Source of the DNA: Cocos nucifera
Lineage: Eukaryota > Streptophyta > Magnoliopsida > Arecales > Arecaceae
Reading direction: 5' to 3'
NCBI GenBank assembly: GCA_006176705.1
Contig: QRFJ01005037.1
Span: 1 to 64,000, forward strand
DNA length: 64,000 bases
A program made the position numbers and the translations under genes. The notes under the pieces are model-generated. The model was not told the origin of the DNA. It did no database searches and saw only the letters and a program-made list of their open reading frames with translations. This document shows, piece after piece, positions 60,301 through 64,000 of the stretch. Every line of letters begins with the position of its first letter. Positions within the stretch are counted from its first letter, which is position 1.

Positions 60301-60783
60301 CTATTGGCATTACAGTTCCCTCATGCAAAAAAAGGAAAATTGGGGAAAAAAGGTTTGCTGTTTTAAGATATTTTCTTTCTTTTATTATAGTGAACATGGT
60401 ATGTTGATGTTTCTTTGTAACTTTTGTTCCTATGCATTTTTTCCCTTGATTGTTGTCATCTTTGTTGTGTCTGCGAAATCTTTTCTGATCTGCTATTCTA
60501 AATCTGTATTGGAGTTTGTAATTTGCCTTTCTATAAGCCAGCATAGCTATGTATGTAGTTTGTATTAAAATACAAGTTGATTGTGGAATATTGTGAAGAA
60601 ACATGTTAACATCCATTATTCTTCTCACAGAGAAAGCTGTTGGAAGAGTACTATAGGAAGAAGAAGAAACTTTTAGACTTTCAAGTGTCTGGTGGCCCCA
60701 GAGAAACCTGGCAAGGGCTTTTAGCTACATTGCACCTCCAGCACATTGATGCTGCCAGCTCGTCGCAGAAACTTACAGTGTGA
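33030..60783 (+). CDS. probable mitochondrial adenylate kinase 7-type protein, four exons
   Basis: Joining 33030..33392, 34192..34332, 34784..35035 and 60631..60783 gives 302 residues and a stop. All junctions are phase 0 with GT..AG introns. Adenylate kinases interconvert AMP, ADP and ATP. Residues 1..37, rich in Ala, Ser and Arg, resemble a mitochondrial targeting peptide. The nucleotide loop is GSPGAQKH (80..87): Lys is kept, but the second loop Gly is Gln. AMP-site pieces are YISMGTLVRQ (101..110) and GGIPRTR (159..165), with Gly in place of the usual Asp. Cys200 and Cys203 recall a zinc-type lid. The end SSSQKLTV fits the plant AK7 group known to me (Arabidopsis At3g01820). Catalytic competence is uncertain given these changes. 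Intron 3 is exceptionally long. Confidence 0.88.
33393..34191 (+). other. adenylate kinase intron 1
   Basis: 799 bases, GT..AG, T-rich, with acceptor GGTGTTTTTAAG. There is a long T-run at 33690..33720 and no embedded element that I recognise. Confidence 0.8.
34192..34332 (+). CDS. adenylate kinase exon 2
   Basis: 47 codons: IAKAVNEGKLVPENII, FGLLSRRLEEGY and GFILGGIPRTRIQA. This is the helix before the second core strand and the PRTR motif, whose Arg contacts phosphates in the family. The donor is GCT|GTGAGT. Confidence 0.9.
34333..34783 (+). other. adenylate kinase intron 2
   Basis: 451 bases, AT-rich, donor GTGAGT and acceptor CTCTATTTCAG. No other feature. Confidence 0.85.
34784..35035 (+). 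CDS. adenylate kinase exon 3
   Basis: 84 codons: EILDKITNIDLVVNFKC, a lid-like CSHCGKFFDAG with two Cys three apart, then an acidic stretch and RIYAEQ. The third and fourth zinc Cys of bacterial-type lids are not clearly present (only Cys220). The donor is CAG|GTATTC. Confidence 0.9.
35036..38089 (+). other. intron 3, transposon-free left part
   Basis: I see no coding frame or element with recognisable ends. The phrase 'CTATAGAACACCAATAT' occurs at about 35968 and again at about 36066, a minor direct repeat. Base composition resembles introns 1 and 2. Confidence 0.6.
38090..38648 (+). repeat. 5' LTR of element C, cut near its end by D
   Basis: It begins TGTTGTGGGGGAAAACG and aligns with 59140..59700. 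Both hold CTATAAATAA near 38484 and 59536, and the U5 block near 38600 and 59655. The LTR stops at CCTTG where D's LTR begins. Confidence 0.75.
38649..38992 (-). repeat. 3' LTR of element D
   Basis: On the minus strand it starts TGATAAGAATCAGGATTTACG right after the polypurine tract and ends GATTTTACGTCA, about 344 bases. A TATA-like box (CTATTTAAAGG, minus) lies near 38786. Short LTRs are usual for some chromovirus clades. The partner LTR was not found. Confidence 0.65.
38993..39615 (-). pseudogene. element D: integrase C-terminus and chromodomain-like tail
   Basis: 39150..39452 reads QRYPRNSFKKLHARATGPFR then ILHKLGPNAYYIKLSS and FSPIFNVEDLLPYQG, the usual end of a chromovirus integrase. 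Farther left, RPDSDATWILKKELRRIDPD followed by NSFQPGGN matches the end of a chromodomain overlapping the polypurine tract. A stop or frameshift separates the two. The part next to A (39460..39615) has several stops. Confidence 0.8.
39611..39615. repeat. target-site duplication ATAGA, left copy of A
   Basis: It precedes the TGTTG of A's 5' LTR. 53044..53048 reads ATAGG, a 4 of 5 match. Confidence 0.7.
39616..40665 (+). repeat. 5' LTR of element A with internal 92-bp repeats
   Basis: From about 39655 to 40240 a unit of ~92 bases recurs about six times. Each copy has AGGCTGAATTGAAGGTCATC, an AGGCTGAGGCCGAGGTCCTAA segment, and GCCGAGCTTAAGGTCATC. The U3 TATA-like CTATAAAAGAGG is at about 40431. 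The U5 block CGTTGGAGGGTCCCCACCGG is near 40527. Confidence 0.87.
40668..40683 (+). other. primer binding site TGGCGCTAGGAGGGCC, element A
   Basis: It directly follows the LTR and is the same type as in B. The ATG at 40667 that opens a short frame here is part of the primer-site region and is not a credible start codon. Confidence 0.75.
40859..40863. repeat. target-site duplication ACAAG, left copy of B
   Basis: It precedes B's 5' LTR. The right copy at 47565..47569 reads ATAAG. Confidence 0.65.
40864..41642 (+). repeat. 5' LTR of element B
   Basis: It starts TATTGGGGATAAACTCC (the TG has become TA) and ends CTACACCAACA, 779 bases. A TATA-like CTATAAAAAGG lies near 41400. It has one copy of the GTTACGACTGTCACTATCAG block that is present three times in the 3' LTR. 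Confidence 0.87.
41647..41664 (+). other. primer binding site TGGCGCTAGGGGAAGGGC, element B
   Basis: Four bases after the LTR. It shares the TGGCGCTAGG core with A. The tRNA was not identified. Confidence 0.78.
42087..43345 (+). pseudogene. element B gag, interrupted only by TGA codons
   Basis: The open stretch 42087..42770 has the Tat gag core: FKLPQFESYDETSDPIDHL, FPSTLKGAARNWYSAL and an ARIEGYA end. The same frame continues past TGA at 42768, 42918 and 43083 through Arg-rich sequence to YHHDHGHDIEECIQLQDEIE near 43098. It then reaches IINTISGG, the lead-in to the protease in Tat elements. There is no frameshift in over 1.2 kb. The start may lie a little upstream of 42087. The contexts suggest CGA to TGA changes. 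Confidence 0.85.
43346..43500 (+). pseudogene. element B integrase C-terminal tail, joined by deletion
   Basis: In a different frame from gag, KLASNWKGPYEIEEVVWPET followed by YHLKELGG is the last part of a Tat integrase, with the GPY motif. It is about 40 codons long and ends at TGA near 43469. Protease, RT, RNase H and the integrase core should lie between it and gag, so several kilobases are deleted at about 43335..43365. Confidence 0.82.
43550..44060 (+). repeat. three imperfect copies of a ~115-150-bp unit, element B 3' region
   Basis: The phrase AGGAGGAGAACCTTGTCCTAAC (degenerate in places) followed by a GAGCAAAATCGAA-like segment occurs near 43597, 43742 and 43857. Spacing is uneven. 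It is non-coding and leads into the minisatellite. Confidence 0.6.
44060..46540 (+). repeat. ~2.5-kb minisatellite of ~28-38-bp units with BglII sites
   Basis: The unit is GGAGATAAGATCTCCCCCGA plus GCTTCAACTTCAA or CCTCAACCTCGGTC variants. I estimate about 70 units. Most keep AGATCT. Variants come in runs, such as a CTTCAAAAGAAG unit, then CAACGGGAG, CAACCGAAG, CAACAGGAGATAGG and CTCGGTCGGAG units. This order recurs several times, so a higher-order pattern is likely. Long frames on either strand across it are by-products of the repeats. Confidence 0.9.
46629..47564 (+). repeat. 3' LTR of element B, with triplicated U3 block
   Basis: It starts TGTTGGGAATAAACCCCG after the polypurine tract and ends CTGCACCAACA, 936 bases. 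The extra length over the 5' LTR is due to two more copies of the CCACTACCGGA..GTCATTATCAGTCTGCTAC block at 47140..47320. A TATA-like CTATAAAAAAG lies at about 47324. Confidence 0.87.
47565..47569. repeat. target-site duplication ATAAG, right copy of B
   Basis: 4 of 5 match to ACAAG at 40859..40863. Confidence 0.65.
47570..50740 (+). other. element A internal region, non-coding
   Basis: 47570..48400 is AT-rich with nothing recognised. 48400..49600 is very GC-rich, with degenerate 40-57-bp repeats built on 'CCGACCTTCTTCCTCCGCAC' and a following 'GCGCAGCC..CGGAACC' segment. 50000..50520 has short repeats of the 'AAGCCGAGGTCAAAATC' type. Reading frames here on both strands lack any known domain and follow from the repeats and high GC. 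No gag or pol was found. Confidence 0.55.
50745..51615 (+). repeat. about eleven 81-bp tandem repeats near the 3' end of element A
   Basis: The unit reads ATGCCTCGGTGGCGCTTCAT, CTCCGGATGAAAATAGCCTC, GGGAAGGGCGCCTCGTTTAC, then GAACACGAGTATAGCCATGGA. Units of 75 to 81 bases occur at the left; most others are 81. Because 81 is a multiple of three, frames stay open on both strands (a 27-residue repeat containing GASFTNTSIAMECLGG on plus). I treat this as non-coding. Confidence 0.88.
51616..51988 (+). other. end of element A internal region with polypurine tract
   Basis: Short repeats of 'CCTCGTTCTTAAATGAGAAAG' type lie near 51640..51710. GACTCAGAAGTAGGGGGC directly before the LTR is the polypurine tract. 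Confidence 0.65.
51989..53043 (+). repeat. 3' LTR of element A
   Basis: It starts TGTTGGGGGATTTTTG and ends GTATCAACA, 1055 bases. It aligns with 39616..40665 through the same 92-bp repeats (52020..52620) and U5 block near 52900. Similarity is high throughout by eye. Confidence 0.87.
53044..53048. repeat. target-site duplication ATAGG, right copy of A
   Basis: 4 of 5 match to ATAGA at 39611..39615. It also restores continuity of D's integrase. Confidence 0.7.
53044..53940 (-). pseudogene. element D: integrase core
   Basis: 53738..53923 has the zinc-domain lead-in (EFIIKDGYLLKGCHLYIPQT). The core reads DFILGLPRTTRGHDS and VVDRFSKMAHFI near 53440..53530, VSDHDVKF near 53340, and NGQIEVVNRSLGNLLRCL near 53200, so the three acidic residues are present. 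TEFAYNNLVNRSTSKSPF follows. The left edge, NLIFLPI, is cut by A. A frame change lies near 53300 and stops are present near 53650..53740. Confidence 0.84.
53941..55320 (-). pseudogene. element D: reverse transcriptase and RNase H
   Basis: RT remains near 55000 (SFSPCVVPTLSTPKKDST), MPFGLSNTPNIFVRFM and the catalytic box VYFDDILVYSKS in 54582..54803. The connection and RNase H in 53979..54542 read ASFYRRFIREFSTIM, PIVYFSEKLNEAKQKYS and RHVKWIEFLQDYIF. The core order is normal for chromoviruses. Stops near 54555, 55020 and 55090 break the frame. The RNase H motif AYDALDVRIGEVL keeps a first Asp. Confidence 0.84.
55317..56030 (-). pseudogene. element D: protease and gag-pol linker
   Basis: CKLVIDSGSSMNVVSKFVV in 55549..55884 is the aspartic protease site (DSG). 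It is followed by VAWVDKTSLLINECC and CDVLPMEVANILLVDLG. The linker on the left (55317..55559) is charged. Acidic sequence upstream (55890..56030, with a stop) is the last of the gag side. Nothing of the capsid or zinc knuckle is left. Confidence 0.8.
56031..57083 (+). mobile_element. truncated copia fragment F: gag end, protease, then LTR-like part
   Basis: A zinc knuckle IRCYRCNELEHRVRDCPQ near 56160 is CX2CX4HX4C. Then come a protease start near 56320 (WILDSAYSHHIYY) and a gag-pre-integrase lead-in at 56478 (LSKVWYISNFRKNLISLS, GYRWRADGGILKV). At about 56600 coding sequence ends. An LTR-like part follows, with 'CATAATGAAGTTTGCATGCC' and 'GGTAAGCTTTGGC' near its end, typical of a copia U5. 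Both outer ends are truncated and integrase and RT are missing. Confidence 0.72.
57084..59139 (+). other. element C 3' internal region
   Basis: 57175..57320 has a ~75-bp unit twice ('AAGGTCTGATGGCC' and 'AAGGATCGA'). 57400..57900 is a degenerate 'TCTATGGAATC..TGGCTTTAT' series. 58080..58590 carries an antisense coiled-coil frame, annotated separately. The region ends in the polypurine tract GAAAGTGGGGGCAAG. No sense-strand protein is recognised. Confidence 0.6.
58080..58590 (-). pseudogene. antisense coiled-coil ORF relic of a Tat-type element
   Basis: On the minus strand the sequence reads IQLEAKLKAAKGMAEVSKF, a stop, AGKAKRELQAIRQQADEAKE, RALQAMEEYKSL, then a Cys/Phe/Pro-rich end (KCQREKAKLFPDF). 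The heptad-like Leu/Ala pattern and the 'AKLFPDF' end resemble the coiled-coil gene carried, often antisense, near the 3' LTR of Tat/Grande-type elements. Three or more stops make it dead. Family membership is by recollection of the pattern, without a search. Confidence 0.5.
59140..59739 (+). repeat. 3' LTR of element C
   Basis: It starts TGTTGTGGTGGAAAACG after the polypurine tract. It aligns with 38090..38648, with a TATA-like CTATAAATAA near 59535 and the U5 block near 59655 ending in GTTTTGCAG. The end is put at CCCACATCA, the best partner for TGTTGTGG. Confidence 0.72.
59740..60630 (+). other. intron 3, transposon-free right part
   Basis: No recognised element or frame. It becomes T-rich toward the acceptor TTATTCTTCTCACAG. 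Confidence 0.65.
60631..60783 (+). CDS. adenylate kinase exon 4 with stop
   Basis: 50 codons and TGA: RKLLEEYYRKKKKLLDFQVS, GGPRETWQGLLATLHLQHID, then AASSSQKLTV. It continues the kinase C-terminal helix and ends as in plant AK7 relatives. It lies 25.6 kb from exon 3. Confidence 0.87.
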   Translation, partial: RKLLEEYYRKKKKLLDFQVSGGPRETWQGLLATLHLQHIDAASSSQKLTV

Positions 60784-61000
60784 TTCAGATACAGGGCTAC
60801 CAGCAAGTTAGCTTTCTACTTCATTTTACGCTAGTAGGAAAACCCTAAGGTTTCTAAACTGGCTCTAGCCTCCAGCAAATAATGCTGAGTTTTAGAGACT
60901 TCAAATGAGTCCTCTTGAGTTCCCTTTGTGATATAATGTAAGCGATTTTGCTGTGTTTGTAATGAAGAACCATCTCTCTTTTATTCATCATTTACCTCCT
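60784..61000 (+). other. presumed 3' UTR of the kinase gene
   Basis: AT-rich, with TGTTTGTAATGAAG near 60955 as a possible polyadenylation region and T-rich sequence after it. The actual end is not visible. Confidence 0.4.
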
Positions 61001-61854
61001 TGACATCTGAGTGATGGTTACCTCATTTATTTCAAAAATTCATTTTGAGGCCTGTAGATAAGCATGCTGGAGCGGAGAGGAAATTAAGGTCATAAGGTCA
61101 TCCAATTGTGAGATGATGAAATGAGGCATTCAAGATGAAAGAAAGAGTTGCTCTTTATAGACAGACTATGCCAATTGTTTCAGCTCTTTCGGCATGGTGA
61201 TATGTGGACGGTTCCGATCTACTAGATTGCACAGTAGCAGGTTTTAGAATTAGCAACTTTCCTACGTAGCTAGTTTTAATCTTTTGACTTGTGAGGTCCT
61301 GCTATGCTTTTGCAACTGATTTTACAAGGCAGTAAGGGAAGCACCTGAGGACAAGGCTGGTGCTTGCTCCTGGAGAACTCTTGGCAACCTATTAAAACCT
61401 CGTGATAAATTTAAAAATATGGTATGGGAGTGAAAATTAGGGAAAGTTAACTGTGGTTAGAAATGAGGGTTGATAATAATTTTTCATGTATCGCCTAATT
61501 TCTTCCACCCTACCTTCAGGGTCCTGTCAGAGGGGGGAAAAATTCCCAGCTGCCCTAAAAGATTTGGATTGGAGTTGAATTTAAAATAAAAACAAAAAAT
61601 AAATAAATTTATTGGGAAAATTTTTATAAAGGTAGATGATATGTAAAAGTCCTAGGTGATCAGGTATGGCAGGTCCATTGCATGGAATCCTCATTGACTC
61701 GTGGTCGGTCGTAGTTTTTTTCGAGTTAGACCTCAACTATGATCCAGTCAATGTTACAAGCAGATAAGGCATGTCGGCTGTTGCTCGGTAATCCTTATGC
61801 ATATCAACTATTACTTGATGATCCTTGTACGTAATGGCTGGCAGTTCAAGATTG
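61001..61854. other. downstream sequence, nothing recognised
   Basis: There is no frame above ~60 codons with credible content and no element ends. Short A-rich runs lie near 61580..61610. Confidence 0.5.
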
Positions 61855-62140
61855 AAAATGTGTCCCAAATTCAATCATCTAACTTATAGATGATTGAGAT
61901 CATTCTTGTAAATATATATGAATCATAAATTAATAAAAAATATTTAGCATATTTTCATCATAAGATTGTACATCTTTTTATTCGAACTCTATTATTATAA
62001 TGAAAGTTTTTAGAATTAAATCTAAAACGATAAAAAAAAATTTATTATATGGTTCTTAAACTTATTCGCGATCAAATGATATATTATTAATAAGGATGAT
62101 TATTATATATAATATAGATTATTGTATGCTATATAGGTTC
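61855..62140 (+). repeat. fragment of an E2-like copia LTR
   Basis: It matches the start of the E2 LTR (21995..22275) in order: GTGTCCCAAA, 'AAAATATTTAGCATATTTTCATC', 'CAAATGATA..AAGGATGAT' and 'TGTATGCTATATAGG'. It is diverged and AT-shifted. It stops where the Tat LTR begins. Confidence 0.65.
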
Positions 62141-63289
62141 TGTTGATGCGAAATCTGATTGACGCCAGATTTAAGGCTGGAGTCAGAGAAGACAAGGTTG
62201 CCGCCAGTGACCTGCAAAATAAGTTTCGTCCGGAGTCGAGGGTGGTGGCTCCGATAAGATCCTTCGACGATCAAGTCAACTTTTTTGGTCAACAAAAATT
62301 GAGTATTCAGAGAGATTTTTAGCAGAGTTTTGAGGTAGAAGATGAGAGCTTAGGAAAGAAAGCGTATCTGAAGGATCTTTTATATAGGCGGAGTCCGTAA
62401 CAAACTGATGGTGATAGCCATAACTACCTAGTAGTGGCTCGTTCAGGGCCACATGGGGTTTGTTATGAAAGATGGTGTCCATTGTCGTAACGTACCAGTC
62501 TGTTGGGACTTAACAGTCGAGGTTCGGATGGGGTTGTTACAGGCGGTAAAGAGCTCATAGTTACTGTTGTTCCGAAGGAGTTCGAGTGTTCTCAAGATCG
62601 ATCATGCCTTGATTGTTATTTACTATATCAAGAGTAAGTGTCGAGATTCTTTCGGACAGCTGGGAGGGGTACGGAAGGGATCCTGCTAAGAGAGTCTAGA
62701 GGAAGTTTAACTGGGCGGAGCCCCTCAGGCAACTGGGGGGAGAAATTCAGAAGAAATTTGACTGATGGAGAAGTTCGACGGAAGAAGAAGTTCTGGAGGA
62801 GTTCGAGATAAAGCATAGAAGTTTGTCCGGGGGGGTCCTATCAGTCAGAGACTCTTGAGATGAGATTCGATGGTAATAGCGATACTTGATTTGAGAAAAA
62901 TTCGATAGGAAAGAAGTTCGGCCAGCTTCCAAGCTGGTTAGGCTAGACTACCCGGGGGGCGAAACCTCAGCGCTTCAACTGCTCAAGCAACTACTCTCAC
63001 TGTTCAAGTTCGTCTAAGGGAAGCTTAACTGGAGAGGATTGTCTGTTTATGGCGGAGGAACCTGATTGCCTTTACTATTCAAGCCCATCCAAACGAGACT
63101 CATAACGTTTTACGGATTCTGAAGTTGATCAGCGTAGCTGAGAGAATCACCTGGCGGTCATGAGTTGAAGGTCGGCCACCTCAAAGTGAACTAGAACCTG
63201 AAGGTCTTTACTGGTCGGAGCCTGGCCATGGCCGTCGCCACTAGGCCGGATCACCCAAAGATCAGACATCCGATGGTTTATCCCCAACA
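62141..63289 (-). repeat. 3' LTR of a minus-strand Tat element of the B family
   Basis: On the minus strand it starts TGTTGGGGATAAACCATCG and ends GCGAAATC..then CATCAACA on the outer side, 1149 bases. It has the B-type U5 block (CCGGAGCCACCACC..TTTTGCAGGTCAC) near 62195..62260, a TATA-like box near 62380, and the single GTTACGAC-type block near 62400. The polypurine tract GGAAGTGGAGGGACTTG (minus) adjoins at 63290, so the body lies to the right. Confidence 0.82.
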
Positions 63290-63704
63290 CAAGTCCCTCC
63301 ACTTCCGAGTTCGAAGTTCGAAAGAAGAAAGTAAAATCATGACTATCGAAGTTTCTTTCTCTTCTTTTCTCTCATTTTTTTAGCTTCCCGCATTTGTCGG
63401 ATGGAAAATTTTGGAGTCTACCGTGCTGGTACCGAAGCTTCATAAATGCGAGGCGATTTGAAAAGACGATTTTCGAAACTTTCGTCAGAAATTTGCCCAA
63501 GGTACGACATCATTAAGGATCTGCCCGTTCCCAGATCCCTGGTATGACAAATGGGACACGCATCGCATGAAGGTCGGTCAGGAGGGATCTGTAATCATAA
63601 CGGTCTCGAGGTTCCTCAGGCTATTTAAGAACTTCTACTCTTCTTTGTTTTTCACCTCACTTGAATCTCCTTCTTCTTCCTCAAGCTCTAGCTTTCTTCC
63701 CATA
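63290..63704. other. Tat 3' tail, then unassigned sequence with a TATA-like box
   Basis: 63290..63340 matches B's sequence before its 3' LTR (GAACTTCGAACTC on minus). Past about 63350 nothing is recognised. Near 63618 GGCTATTTAAGAACTTC and a CT-rich run resemble a plus-strand promoter and leader, possibly from the next element. Confidence 0.45.
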
Positions 63705-64000
63705 AGAATTGTTCGTAAAATTCTTATGTCACTTTCGAAAGCTTGGGAAGCAAAGGTCACCACTATCCAAAAAGCTAAAGACCTCAACAAACTACTATTG
63801 GAAGAGCTTCTTGGGTCTTTAATGACTCATGAATTGAATATGAGGCAAAACATGGAGGAGGAAACTAAGACAAAAAAGACCATAGCTCTCAAGACAACTA
63901 CTCTCAAGAATGATGAGAGTGAGGAATTTGATGAAGAGGAGGAAGAAGAAGACTTGGCCATGATTATAAGAAATTTTAAGAGATTTATGAGAAAGAAGAA
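63705..64000 (+). pseudogene. copia gag fragment, runs off the window
   Basis: An open frame reads IVRKILMSLSKAWEAKVTTI, QKAKDLNKLLLEELLGSLMT and HELNMRQ. Then come a Lys/Thr linker, an acidic run (DESEEFDEEEEEEDL) and AMIIRNFKRFMRKK at the edge. This is the middle of a UBN2-type copia gag, before the zinc knuckle. The capsid N-terminal half is missing on the left, so the fragment is truncated or joined to other sequence. No stop is seen in the window. Confidence 0.75.

Larger units (their letters stand above)
35036..60630 (+). other. adenylate kinase intron 3, about 25.6 kb
   Basis: Donor GTATTCC and acceptor TTATTCTTCTCACAG, with a clear pyrimidine tract. Both flanking exons are phase 0 and encode adjacent parts of one kinase fold (..IYAEQ and RKLLEEYY..). 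About 21.6 kb of it (38090..59739) is nested retrotransposon; the rest is unique-looking AT-rich sequence. No transcript evidence is available here. Confidence 0.82.

Overview
This is plant nuclear DNA, most likely from a monocot and possibly a palm. That guess rests on the transposon lineages, the spliced nuclear gene and its GC-rich first exon; I could not test it. The only host gene I can support is a four-exon gene for a mitochondrial-type adenylate kinase (adenylate kinase 7 family). Its exons are 33030..33392, 34192..34332, 34784..35035 and 60631..60783, all phase 0, and they predict 302 residues. Almost everything else is LTR retrotransposon in several generations of nesting. I saw no CRISPR array, tRNA, rRNA or operon, and no new enzymatic system.

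Left part (1..32616). A decayed minus-strand Athila-like Ty3/gypsy element fills 1..9790: truncated 3' LTR, integrase, RNase H/RT, protease, gag, primer site, complete 5' LTR at 8100..9790. An unassigned LTR-like stretch and a partial Athila-type LTR follow. Next come the two halves of the 3' end of a second, plus-strand Athila-type element (12490..13297 and 30180..32060). They are split by a Ty1/copia element, E1 (13298..30174), flanked by a 5-bp ATTAA duplication. E1's own 3' LTR (20981..21986 and 28888..30174) is split by a second copia element, E2 (21987..28887). E2 has lost everything after the start of its RT. A solo-like Tat-type LTR (32175..32616) lies just upstream of the kinase gene.

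Middle (33030..60783). Intron 3 of the kinase gene is about 25.6 kb. It holds a doll-in-doll stack. Element C (Tat-type LTRs at 38090 and 59140) contains D, a minus-strand chromovirus (38649 to about 56030). D is broken in its integrase by A (39616..53043, site duplication ATAGA/ATAGG). A is in turn broken by B (40864..47564, ACAAG/ATAAG). B carries a Tat gag fused by deletion to the last part of integrase, plus a roughly 2.5-kb minisatellite rich in BglII sites. A carries 81-bp repeats before its 3' LTR and 92-bp repeats inside both LTRs. A truncated copia fragment and the 3' end of C, with an antisense coiled-coil reading frame, complete the stack before exon 4.

Right edge (60784..64000). 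Downstream of the gene are plain AT-rich sequence, a remnant of an E2-like LTR, a minus-strand Tat LTR of the B family (62141..63289) with its polypurine tract, and a plus-strand copia gag fragment running off the window. The transposon genes are all broken; the kinase gene looks intact as read. Boundaries come from reading terminal TG..CA ends, primer sites, polypurine tracts and target duplications by eye, and may be off by a few bases where no duplication is cited.
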